Assembly: GCF_045287255.1 (NCBI RefSeq)
Contig: NZ_CP137142.1
Coordinates: forward strand, 2,108,001 to 2,172,000
From: Henriciella sp045287255
GTDB lineage: Bacteria; Pseudomonadota; Alphaproteobacteria; Caulobacterales; Hyphomonadaceae
DNA: 64,000 nt
Direction of reading: 5' to 3'
Shown here piece by piece: positions 28,053 through 36,095 of this stretch. Each line of letters opens with the position of its first letter. Positions within the stretch are counted from its first letter, which is position 1. A program made the position numbers and the translations under genes. Under the pieces are notes generated by a model, which did no database searches, was not told where the DNA came from, and saw only the letters and a program-made list of their open reading frames with translations.

Positions 28053-28739
28053 ATGCCGAACATTATCTGGCGCGAGCTTATGTCCCGTAATGTCGAGTCC
28101 GCCAAGCAATTCTATAGCGATGTCTTTGGCTGGAGCTTTGTCGTCGAACAGGCGACAGATTTTGCCTGGGGCGATGGGCCGGGTGCATACCATCTGATCC
28201 AGTCCGGAAGGGCAATCCATGGCGGCTTCCTGCAACCAACCCTCCCAGCCCAGCCAGGCTGGATTGCCTATTTCGGTGTTCAGGACATGCCATCCGCGAT
28301 TGCGCGGGTTGAGCAATTGGGCGGGGAAGTCGTAAGAGCCCCTTTCACAGTCAAAGGTATCGGCCAGAATGCCATCATGCAGAGCCCGACAGGGGTTGTG
28401 TTTGGCCTGACTATTCCGAGCTATCCAGATGCCCCACCAAGTGGCTTGTTCAGCGCTGACATGATCCTGACAGCAGAACCCGAAGCCACCACCGAATTCT
28501 TCGCAGCGCTTTGGCAACAAGATGAGACAGAGGAAGAGCCGCCAGAATGCCTCCTCCCGCCCTCAGAAAGCCCTCAGTCAGAAGGCTGGGTACCTGTCGT
28601 GCAGACCCTAGATTGCGAGGTCATCTGCTCAAAGGCTCGGCAAAACGCGGCTCAGGCAATCATCCCGATTGCCGATAGTAAGCCGCAACACCTCATAATT
28701 GACCCGCGAGGCCATCAAATCGTGATTCAGAAAATCTAA
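28053..28739 (+). CDS. VOC-family protein with tandem domains
   Basis: 228 residues. The first half is a clear VOC domain (IIWRELMSRNVESAKQFY...WIAYFGVQDMPSAIARVEQLGGEV...SPTGVVFGLTIP). The second half (ADMILTAEPEATTEFFAALW) starts as another VOC module but is shortened and diverged, ending in LIIDPRGHQIVIQ. It resembles the 27-kDa antigen/Cfp30B-type proteins. Divergent from the HAD gene; tail-to-tail with bioB, 6 bp apart. Confidence 0.82.
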   Translation: MPNIIWRELMSRNVESAKQFYSDVFGWSFVVEQATDFAWGDGPGAYHLIQSGRAIHGGFLQPTLPAQPGWIAYFGVQDMPSAIARVEQLGGEVVRAPFTVKGIGQNAIMQSPTGVVFGLTIPSYPDAPPSGLFSADMILTAEPEATTEFFAALWQQDETEEEPPECLLPPSESPQSEGWVPVVQTLDCEVICSKARQNAAQAIIPIADSKPQHLIIDPRGHQIVIQKI

Positions 28740-28745
28740 TACGGC

Positions 28746-29756
28746 TTAGCGCGCGTCGATCAGGGTCTTTTTCGGTGTCTCCAGCCCCTGCTCCATAGCC
28801 TCATGGCTTGCAGCCTCAAAGCCAACCGCATCAAGCAGCGCGCCATCGCGGTCTTCACCCGGATTGTCCGTGGTGAGCAGGCGGTCGCCAACAAAGATCG
28901 AGTTCGCTCCCGCCAATAGCAAGAGCGCCTGCTCGCCTTCGCTCATGCCTTCACGCCCAGCAGACAAACGCACCCAGCTCTTCGGGAAGACCACACGGCA
29001 CGTGGCAATCGCGCGCGCCATTTCGGTCACGCTGATCGGTGCACTTTTGCCAAGCGGGGTGCCTTCGATCGGCACCAGCATATTGATCGGCACACTCTCA
29101 GGATGCGGCGTCAGTTTGGACAGCTCATGGATCAGGCCAATCCGATCCTCGCGCCCCTCACCCATGCCGAGAATACCACCCGTGCACAGTTTCATCCCGG
29201 CCTTGCGCGCCTTGCCCAGCGTATCAAGACGATCATCATAGGTGCGCGTCGTAACCACTTTGCCGTAATATTCTGGCGAGGTGTCGAGATTGTGGTTGTA
29301 ATAGTCAAGCCCCGCATCCTTCAGCGCTTCCGCTTGCCCCTCTTCCAGCATACCGAGCGTCACGCAGGTCTCCAGACCTTCGGCCTTCACAGCAGAAATC
29401 ATCGCCGCAACCTTCGGCACATCGCGATCCTTAAGTGAGCGCCAGCCCGCCCCCATGCAAAACCGATCTGCGCCGCCCTGCTTGGCACGCTTGGCCGCAG
29501 CAACCACCTCATCGAGCGGCATCAGCTTCTCAGCCGTCAGGCCCGTATCGAAATGCACGGACTGGCTGCAATAACCGCAATCCTCAGCGCACCCGCCGGT
29601 TTTGATTGAAAGCAACTGGCTTTTCTGAAGCTTACCATCTGGCCAGTTGACCCGTTTAATCTCCAAAGCCTGACCAACCAGCGCATCCAGAGGCAACTCG
29701 TATAGCGCGCGGATCTCGTCACGGCTCCAATCGTGGCGGGGCATATCAAACGGCAT
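28746..29756 (-). CDS. bioB: biotin synthase
   Basis: Radical-SAM enzyme that inserts sulfur into dethiobiotin, the last step of biotin synthesis. 336 residues. The radical cluster is C56-x3-C60-x2-C63 (CAEDCGYC). Also visible are YYNHNLDTSPEYY, the GGILGMGE motif and the RLSAGREGM motif whose Arg binds the auxiliary [2Fe-2S] cluster. RBS AAGGAG ahead of the ATG. The gene is alone; bioADF are not in the window. Confidence 0.97.
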   Translation of the reverse strand: MPFDMPRHDWSRDEIRALYELPLDALVGQALEIKRVNWPDGKLQKSQLLSIKTGGCAEDCGYCSQSVHFDTGLTAEKLMPLDEVVAAAKRAKQGGADRFCMGAGWRSLKDRDVPKVAAMISAVKAEGLETCVTLGMLEEGQAEALKDAGLDYYNHNLDTSPEYYGKVVTTRTYDDRLDTLGKARKAGMKLCTGGILGMGEGREDRIGLIHELSKLTPHPESVPINMLVPIEGTPLGKSAPISVTEMARAIATCRVVFPKSWVRLSAGREGMSEGEQALLLLAGANSIFVGDRLLTTDNPGEDRDGALLDAVGFEAASHEAMEQGLETPKKTLIDAR

Positions 29757-29916
29757 AGGAAGCTCCTTATGTGCAACAATGGTGACAGGTCAGACGCTAG
29801 CCCGGTCAAGTCTCCCGCTTCTATGCCCTCGCTCAAGGCGTACAGGCAACAGAGTTCTCCTGAAAATCACAGTCAGTTAAACTCGCCCATGCTCGGGTAC
29901 AGACTATGTCACGCTT

Positions 29917-30297
29917 ATGATGGCCCGCATTTTTCTTCTGATCACCGCCCTGATGTATTTCGCCTTTGGCCTTTGGTCGATTACCGATCCAGCAGGCATG
30001 ACCTCTCGTCTGGGCGTTGAGGTTGGAGGGGTCTCAGGCCTGTTTGAGATGCGGGGCATCTATGGCGGGGTCAGCCTCGGTGCAGGCATTTTCTGTCTGC
30101 TGGGCGCGATGCGAGCGAAGCTAAGCTTTGCCGCGCTCTGCTTTGTTGCCACGTATATGGGCGGCTACATGATCGGGCGAGTTGCATCGCTGATCGCCGG
30201 GGATAGTGCGCAACCGTCAAGCTGGATGTTTGCCGGATATGAGCTGGTCATGGGCTTGATCGCTCTGACCCTACTGTTAAGGCAGCGCCCCGAATAG
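29917..30297 (+). CDS. DUF4345-type membrane protein
   Basis: A 126-residue protein with four hydrophobic segments. The first (MARIFLLITALMYFAFGLW) leads to the family-like SRLGVEV.GVSGLFEMRGIYGGVSLG, and a later TYMGGYMIGRVASL matches DUF4345 proteins. Inner membrane, function unknown. Two adjacent ATG codons (29917, 29920) could start it. Confidence 0.8.
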   Translation: MMARIFLLITALMYFAFGLWSITDPAGMTSRLGVEVGGVSGLFEMRGIYGGVSLGAGIFCLLGAMRAKLSFAALCFVATYMGGYMIGRVASLIAGDSAQPSSWMFAGYELVMGLIALTLLLRQRPE

Positions 30298-30305
30298 GGA
30301 TCGGC

Positions 30306-30833
30306 TTACGCCACCAAAACTTTATCCAGCCATGCCTCCAGGGCCGACCAATCTGTATAGTCCTTGTCTATGCCCAGATCAGCTTCAGGATCTTTAGCGG
30401 TAATGATCCGGCGCATAATGAAGCGTGTGAGAATGTCATACTGGGACGGCTTATAGGCACCCGCCACATGTTTAACTTCAGTTGGCTGCCAGCCTGTCGC
30501 GTTTGCGAAATCATCGACAATCTTGTCCAGATTCCGCCAGTCCTCAGCATCGTGCCCTGCCGCAGCTAATGAGACAGAGATAAAGCGCGTTGGTTTCCCT
30601 TTCAGGCTGTCTGCCTGCGCCGACACAAACTCCCCCAACGTCTTAGGGTAATGCCCAGCATGAACAGGTGCGATCAGTAATACCTCATCAAAACGGGTAA
30701 CCTGAATGTCCTCAGTATCCTGAAGCGAGAGCAGTTCTACCCCATACCCTTTGTCGGCGGCTCGATCAGCAAGGTACCGCGCGATTTTCCGGCTTTGACC
30801 TTCTTTCGTCGCATACCCAACCAGTAACTTCAT
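30306..30833 (-). CDS. HemG-like flavodoxin-fold protein
   Basis: 175 residues from ATG 30833 (RBS GGGAGCC). Flavodoxin phosphate-binding loop in YATKEGQSRKIARYLA (typically T/S-x-T-G/E-x-T). Then APVHAGHYPKTLGEFV and SVSLAAAGHDAEDWRN, close to HemG, the menaquinone-dependent protoporphyrinogen IX dehydrogenase. FIMRRIITAKDPEADLG...DYTDW in the C-terminus also fits HemG. Heme synthesis role likely but no other hem genes are near. Convergent with the DUF4345 gene, 8 bp apart. Confidence 0.85.
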   Translation of the reverse strand: MKLLVGYATKEGQSRKIARYLADRAADKGYGVELLSLQDTEDIQVTRFDEVLLIAPVHAGHYPKTLGEFVSAQADSLKGKPTRFISVSLAAAGHDAEDWRNLDKIVDDFANATGWQPTEVKHVAGAYKPSQYDILTRFIMRRIITAKDPEADLGIDKDYTDWSALEAWLDKVLVA

Positions 30834-30943
30834 AACCAAGGCTCCCGTCCGATCTTCATACATCCCAGCAGACACACTGTATAATCAGTCAACTCAGCAA
30901 CGTATCCGGAAGTCTACGCAGGGCCTAAACACCCGACACAAAA

Positions 30944-30969
30944 AAGCCCGCACCTTTCGATGCGGGCTT
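30944..30969 (-). terminator. rho-independent terminator of the TonB receptor gene
   Basis: Perfect 9-bp stem (AAGCCCGCA at 30944-30952, TGCGGGCTT at 30961-30969) with an 8-nt loop. On the minus strand it is followed by a T-run (TTTTTTGTG), 26 nt after the receptor stop codon. Confidence 0.9.
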
Positions 30970-30995
30970 CTCTAAAGTTCATAAAACTTTTCGGC

Positions 30996-33659
30996 TTAGA
31001 AGTTCTTGCGAACCGTAATGCCGTAAGTTGCCGGCTGGCTGGCATATGTGTTGACACTGCCCGGCTGCGCGGTGGTTGGGAAGCCTGATGTGAAATACTC
31101 ATCATCATTGATGTTCCGGCCCCAGACGGTGACATCAAGGCCATTGTCCCAAGCCACACCGAAACTGGCATTCATCGTGCCAACTTCACGGTTCAGGCCC
31201 GGAATATTATCAACAACCTGTACATCGCTTTCATAGACATAGTCTGCACGGATAAAACCGCTCATCGTGTCATTGAAATCGTGATTGTACTGGGCGCCAA
31301 AGAACAAGCTGGTCTCGGCGATACCGCCCGGCTGCTGCCCAGTCAGGTCACCAATGCCATCCTCAACACCATCAGCGAGATCGAGCTCACCGCCCGTCGC
31401 AACGGGGGCGTTCTGGAAGTCATCATACTCTGGGTCCTGCAACAGGCCAGCAAAGGTCAGTTGAACCTGATCAATCGGGAACCATGTTGCGTCAAACTCA
31501 ACCCCCATCGTGGATTGTTCACCCGCGTTGGCGAGGACAAAGCCTGTGCCTGAGAAGATTGTGGACTGGAAGCCCTCAATCGTCTGATCAAACAGGGCGA
31601 GGTTCAGGTTGAAGTTCGAATAAGACAGCTTTGCGCCAATCTCAAACACTTCGGTCTCTTCTGGGCCAGCAAAGCGCGTCCCTGACAGGCGGTTTGGTGG
31701 GATCAGTCCTGCAGCGCCTAAAGCACCCGCATCAGCCGCAAAGAAAGAGCTATCACGGGTCAGGTTCCAGGAAGACGCCTTATACCCCGTCGCATAGCTA
31801 CCATAGACGTTGATATTGTCATTCACGTCATAGGCGAGACGGGCGGTCACAGTGACCTTGTCATCATTGGTGCTGCCATTCTCGACCGCATTCGGGAAGT
31901 CCACAAACCCTGGCAGGAATTGCAGCGCTTCAAACCCTCCAGCAAAAGCTGCCGCTGTTGCGGTTTGCACGCCCTGAATAAAGGCCGGGTTTGCCGCTGT
32001 GGCCTGAATACCTTGCAGTGTGGCAATCGCAGTTGCATCACCACCACCTGCGGCGGCTTGAAGCGCCCCAAAGTCTGCGGCGTCAAACGGATTTCCTGTC
32101 ACAGTTGCATAGGCTTGAGTGAAGACGATCTCGGTAAAGGTCGCTCCGGCCAGACCAGGCGCAAGCGCTGAGACAACTGTAGGATCATCAAACTCTGCAG
32201 CAAGATCCAGTGAAGAGAACAAGTCGCTATTGTTGACCTGACCCGTCACTTCTTTCTCATCATTGATGTATGCCAGACCAAACGTTGCCGTCAGGCGGTC
32301 CGTGACCTGGTAATCAAGCTGACCGAAAAGAGAATAGCTCTGGTTGTCCTGGGTAAAGGTCTCGCGTGAGCCATCCCCCTCGGCAAAGAAGGTGCGAGGC
32401 GCGAAGCCGAGCAAAGCCTCAAGCGCTGGGATCGCGCCTTGTGCTGAAATGTTCGCATAATCGTAGAATTGCGGTCCGAACAGCACGTCGCTTTGCAGGT
32501 CCAGGGTCTCATCGAAGTAGAAAGCACCAACAAGGTAATCGAGCTTGTCTGTACCACCAGCCAAACGCAATTCGTGCGTGTAAGTATCAATCGTATAATC
32601 AAGCAGGTTGGAACTGATCAGGCGCGCATTTGTGAAATCCGCATCAGCATTACTCATCAACTCCTGACCACGGATAGACCCGATATAAGTCAGCGTACCC
32701 AGACCCGTTTCAAGATTGACCTCAGCAGACAGACCGCCATTGGAAATCTCATTGACAGGATCAAGATCGGTATCGGCTGTATACCCGAATGGGTTGCTGA
32801 TCACCTCTCCCCCGAGCGCAGAAATGACTGCCGAGGTTGGGCCATTGAAGACGTTTGGCGCATAACAGCAAACTTCATCCAGCTTGTCATAGTCAGCAAT
32901 CAAACGGATCGAGAAGTCTGAGCTTGGCTCATACAGAAGTTGACCTTTAAGCGCATAGCGATTGCGGTCATTCAGGGTTGAGCCAGTTCCAAGATTATCG
33001 ACATAGCCATCGCGTGTATTGTGGCTACCGCTCAAAGAGAAAGCGACCTCATCTGAAATCGGGCCAGTAATGCTGCCTTTGATGATCTTCTGATCATAAT
33101 TGCCGAGGGTACCTTCAACACTGCCGCCAAACTCAAATTGCGGCTCCTCAGTCACAACATTGATCACACCAACAGATGCGTTCTTTCCGAACAGAGTTGA
33201 TTGCGGGCCGCGAAGCACTTCAACGCGCTCGATATCGGCATAGTCAGACAGGCCACCTGCGGCGCGGGTGCGATAGACACCATCAATGAAGACCGCAACC
33301 GAAGGCTCGATCCCAAGATTGTTGCCACCATTACCGAAGCCACGGATAATAAAGGTAGAGTTACCAGACTGCTGTAACTGAGAGACACGCAATGATGGCA
33401 CAACAGACTGCAAATCAAGAATGTCGTTAATCTGTGCCTGCTCAATAACTGTATCATCAACCACAGAAACCGCAATCGGAACATCTTGCAGTGTTTGCTC
33501 TCGCTTGGTTGCCGTAATTGTAACGGTATTCAGGGTTCTGACTTCCTGCTCATCGCTAGTGTCCTGTGCTGCAACAGTTCCAAGACTGCCAGCCATCAAG
33601 GCACCAAAACCGACACTAAAGGTCAGAGCAGCCTTAAGGCCGACCATGTTTTTCTTCAT
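30996..33659 (-). CDS. TonB-dependent outer-membrane receptor
   Basis: 887 residues. Signal peptide ending TVAAQ, then a TonB-box-like start (EQEVRTLNTVTITATKREQTLQDVPIAVSVV), the plug domain (IDDILDLQSVVPSLRV..., RGPQSTLFGKNASVGVINVVT), and a 22-strand type barrel ending in the aromatic YGITVRKNF. ATG 33659 is preferred because AGGA precedes it by 8 nt; 33668 and 33755 are in frame. Ligand unknown: the plug resembles receptors of the sphingomonad and marine alphaproteobacterial catabolic class rather than siderophore receptors. A long Ala/Gly-rich insertion is encoded around 31.9-32.2 kb. Confidence 0.93.
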   Translation of the reverse strand: MKKNMVGLKAALTFSVGFGALMAGSLGTVAAQDTSDEQEVRTLNTVTITATKREQTLQDVPIAVSVVDDTVIEQAQINDILDLQSVVPSLRVSQLQQSGNSTFIIRGFGNGGNNLGIEPSVAVFIDGVYRTRAAGGLSDYADIERVEVLRGPQSTLFGKNASVGVINVVTEEPQFEFGGSVEGTLGNYDQKIIKGSITGPISDEVAFSLSGSHNTRDGYVDNLGTGSTLNDRNRYALKGQLLYEPSSDFSIRLIADYDKLDEVCCYAPNVFNGPTSAVISALGGEVISNPFGYTADTDLDPVNEISNGGLSAEVNLETGLGTLTYIGSIRGQELMSNADADFTNARLISSNLLDYTIDTYTHELRLAGGTDKLDYLVGAFYFDETLDLQSDVLFGPQFYDYANISAQGAIPALEALLGFAPRTFFAEGDGSRETFTQDNQSYSLFGQLDYQVTDRLTATFGLAYINDEKEVTGQVNNSDLFSSLDLAAEFDDPTVVSALAPGLAGATFTEIVFTQAYATVTGNPFDAADFGALQAAAGGGDATAIATLQGIQATAANPAFIQGVQTATAAAFAGGFEALQFLPGFVDFPNAVENGSTNDDKVTVTARLAYDVNDNINVYGSYATGYKASSWNLTRDSSFFAADAGALGAAGLIPPNRLSGTRFAGPEETEVFEIGAKLSYSNFNLNLALFDQTIEGFQSTIFSGTGFVLANAGEQSTMGVEFDATWFPIDQVQLTFAGLLQDPEYDDFQNAPVATGGELDLADGVEDGIGDLTGQQPGGIAETSLFFGAQYNHDFNDTMSGFIRADYVYESDVQVVDNIPGLNREVGTMNASFGVAWDNGLDVTVWGRNINDDEYFTSGFPTTAQPGSVNTYASQPATYGITVRKNF

Positions 33660-33805
33660 CTCACGCATCCTGTGATTATCGTTTCCGGGGTTCAGCCTTC
33701 TACGGGCCGTAATAAGTGGAATAGTACAATCACAGGTCGATTCAAGCAGCCTCACACAGGATTTATCAACAGAGTTGCAGCCCGTTGCAATAGTGACACA
33801 AAAAA

Positions 33806-33823
33806 CCCCGCCAAAGGGCGGGG
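33806..33823 (-). terminator. rho-independent terminator of the cysteine-rich protein gene
   Basis: CCCCGCC (33806-33812) and GGCGGGG (33817-33823) form a 7-bp all-GC stem with a 4-nt loop. The minus strand continues TTTTTTGTG. It lies 30 nt after the stop of the 33.9 kb gene and ahead of the TonB receptor, so the two minus-strand genes are separate transcription units. Confidence 0.9.
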
Positions 33824-33852
33824 CTTTTCTTAGGGAGAAATATTATAGTGGG

Positions 33853-34755
33853 TTAGTTCACACCCTGACCAACACCACCGTCAAACACCATTGGCTGGCC
33901 TTTAACTTGGCGCACACGCTCAACCTGGCGCTGAACTGGACGCATAACAGTGCGGGTCTTCGGGATACAGGTTTTGGCCTTAACCGTGCTTTCGATCAGC
34001 TTGATGCCCGGCCCGTGACGGCGCAGCAATGAGCGCTCATTACAAGAGCGCTGTGGTTTCTGCGGCGCACAGGCGAGATGACCACCCGCTTTGTGCACCA
34101 GAGCCTCACCCTTACGGCAAGAGAATGTCTCGCCATGTGCAAAGCTGGAATGGCCCTTGTCTACAGACCCCAGGGTAACCTGCATGTGCGTACCGGCCAT
34201 ACAGCGGAAAACTTCACCGCCATAAGTTCCAGAGATTTTCTTTTCACCAATCACCTGAGAGGCTGGGTGCGGGGCACCTTTGTCATCAATACAAACGGCC
34301 TGCACAGCGCGCATAGCACGCGACATAGAGACGGTCTCTTCGCAATATTCTTCGGTTGTCGCGACCTCTTCGGTAATGGTCTCAAGATAGGTCTCGACAT
34401 TGCCCTCCACATTCAGGGAACCAATGCTCGTTGGCGCAACGCCGGGCACGGAATAATAGCCACCGCCACCTGAAACGATGACACCTTGCTGACTGCCAAC
34501 AACGCTGGTGCTGAGGAAAGTCTGTGATTTGGAAATAACGCTACCCTGGTTCACGACGACTTTTGGGCCGCTAACCATAACGTTTGGTCCAGCGACGTGG
34601 ACACCCGGCACAACCACGCCATGGCCTTTGGGGCCTTTGCCACAGCAAGGCGATTTACCGCCATCACCGCCGCCAGCATAGGCGACACCGCCCAATGCAA
34701 TCAAAGCCAGCCCACCGGCGGCTGCAAGAAATGTGTTCCGTGTTGATACGGTCAT
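33853..34755 (-). CDS. secreted cysteine-rich protein of unknown function
   Basis: 300 residues, RBS AGGGAG. Signal peptide ends VAYA. The mature start is Gly-rich with a Cys pair (GGKSPCCGKGPKG). A Val/Gly/Ser stretch of short repeated strands follows (VVVPGVHVAGPNVMVSGPKV, then VVNQGSVIS), which looks like a beta-solenoid or amyloid-type array. An acidic patch (TEEVATTEEYCEE) leads to a Cys-spaced domain, nine Cys in all, and a basic C-terminus (RTVMRPVQRQVERVRQ). Family not recognised. Its own strong terminator marks it as a single-gene unit; export plus Cys pattern suggest a disulfide-bonded surface protein. Confidence 0.72.
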   Translation of the reverse strand: MTVSTRNTFLAAAGGLALIALGGVAYAGGGDGGKSPCCGKGPKGHGVVVPGVHVAGPNVMVSGPKVVVNQGSVISKSQTFLSTSVVGSQQGVIVSGGGGYYSVPGVAPTSIGSLNVEGNVETYLETITEEVATTEEYCEETVSMSRAMRAVQAVCIDDKGAPHPASQVIGEKKISGTYGGEVFRCMAGTHMQVTLGSVDKGHSSFAHGETFSCRKGEALVHKAGGHLACAPQKPQRSCNERSLLRRHGPGIKLIESTVKAKTCIPKTRTVMRPVQRQVERVRQVKGQPMVFDGGVGQGVN

Positions 34756-34954
34756 TAGATGTCTCCCTGACATTTCACCGGGTAATAAGCAGGTTCCGTG
34801 CCGACTTTCGCGTGTGGGGAGAAAGCCGCTCAATAGCGACACACTTCTCGCCTTAAGCGCGAGTTCAAAACTGGCGCGATCATTGCGAGTGGCTCTTCAA
34901 ACCCATTTCTCAGGCGCGACCTGGTCGCTGTCTTAATAAAGAGCCGAGGCAAGC

Positions 34955-35503
34955 ATGAAGACGCAGACGATGCATCCAAACACCCAACTCCTCTTGGACG
35001 CATGGTCCCAAATTGATGGCACAACTGGCGCTCGCAGCAAGGGACCTCTCACCAATAACCATCCAGACCTGATCGATGCTTTATTCGTGATTGAACGTCA
35101 GGCGGATGGCTTATGGTTGTTTCGAAATGCTGGCTCTGCCCTGAATACCGTTTTGGGACGGGCCTTGCAGGATCATGATTTCCTGCACTTCTGGACCGGA
35201 CCAGATCGTAAGATGATTTCCGGGTTCCTGGATGCCGTTCTTGAAAATCGCCTGCCCGGTATTGCCGAAGCCAATGGCGAAACGCTGACCGGTAAACAGA
35301 TTGAGGTCGAACTGGCCTTCACCCCTATTGGGCATCATATGGCAAGCCAGGCACGCCCGCGCCTGCTCTGCCTGTATCAGACCTTGAGCAGCGAAAGCAC
35401 ATTGAATGGACGCCCACTCTGGCGTCACCGCCTGACAGCCCTGCACCCCCCAGTCAGCCGCAGCCCTGCTCCATATTTGAAACTCGTCGCCAATAATAAT
35501 TGA
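34955..35503 (+). CDS. PAS_5-family (PAS-domain) protein
   Basis: 182 residues. Starts MHPNTQLLLDAWSQIDG after a short leader and continues PLTNNHPDLIDALFVIE...LWLFRNAGSALNTVLGRAL, the pattern of the alphaproteobacterial PAS_5 domain. No kinase, cyclase or DNA-binding domain follows. Such proteins are common in alphaproteobacteria and are thought to sense or connect signals; MopJ in Caulobacter is one example. The start may be ATG 34955 or 34970. Confidence 0.82.
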   Translation: MKTQTMHPNTQLLLDAWSQIDGTTGARSKGPLTNNHPDLIDALFVIERQADGLWLFRNAGSALNTVLGRALQDHDFLHFWTGPDRKMISGFLDAVLENRLPGIAEANGETLTGKQIEVELAFTPIGHHMASQARPRLLCLYQTLSSESTLNGRPLWRHRLTALHPPVSRSPAPYLKLVANNN

Positions 35504-35534
35504 GCTCAAGTCTGATTGGCGATATCCAAGCCCT

Positions 35535-35714
35535 ATGACAGAGCCGATCAATCTCAATAAGGCCCGCAAGGCCAAGGCGCGCGTGGAAAAGCAGAAACGC
35601 GCCGCAGAGAACCGCATCAAATACGGACGTACAAAAGCGCAGAAAGCTGCGGATAAGCTCAGTCAGGAAAAGACCGTTCGTCATCTCGATCTGTCAAAGC
35701 GAGACAAGGACTAG
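35535..35714 (+). CDS. DUF4169 small basic protein
   Basis: 59 residues: starts MTEPINLNKARKAKARVEKQ, continues with KRAAENRIKYGRTKAQKAAD and ends LDLSKRDKD. Strongly basic and helical, it matches the DUF4169 family, restricted largely to alphaproteobacteria, and often found beside a ribosome or aryl-sulfate-like gene set. It begins 32 nt after the PAS gene and is probably co-transcribed. The short length makes it easy to miss. Function unknown; RNA or nucleic-acid contact is possible from charge only. Confidence 0.8.
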   Translation: MTEPINLNKARKAKARVEKQKRAAENRIKYGRTKAQKAADKLSQEKTVRHLDLSKRDKD

Positions 35715-35762
35715 ACAAATTCTTCAGGCTTGCCATCTGCACTCTAATCAAAGGAGTGCCCA

Positions 35763-36095
35763 ATGTCCCTGATTCTCTACGGCCTGAAAAATTGCGACAC
35801 CTGCAAGAAAGCGCTCAAAGCACTGGAAGGGGCAGATCAGCCTGTGACCTTCGTAGATATTCGCGCTGATGCCGATCTTGCCAAAAAGATTCCGATTTGG
35901 CTCAATGCGGCTGGGCCTGAAACACTGATCAACAAACGCTCAACCACATGGCGCAACCTGTCCGAGACAGAGCGAGCAGGCGATCCACAAGAGCTGTTGA
36001 TCGCAAATCCAACCCTGATCAAGCGTCCGGTCATTGAAACCGGAAGCGATACTCATGTCGGCTGGACCAAAACGGTACAGGACGCCTTGCTTTAA
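35763..36095 (+). CDS. ArsC/Spx-family (YffB-like) thioredoxin-fold protein
   Basis: 110 residues, RBS AAAGGAG. Redox motif CDTC near the N-terminus (LKNCDTCKKALKAL), then the family pattern NKRSTTWRNLSETE and NPTLIKRPVIE. Closest in form to YffB, a glutathione-dependent ArsC-like protein; true arsenate reductases have HCxxC/R differences. No ars operon genes are nearby, so arsenate reduction is not supported. Its last 4 bp overlap the end of the convergent ThDP enzyme gene. Confidence 0.88.
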   Translation: MSLILYGLKNCDTCKKALKALEGADQPVTFVDIRADADLAKKIPIWLNAAGPETLINKRSTTWRNLSETERAGDPQELLIANPTLIKRPVIETGSDTHVGWTKTVQDALL

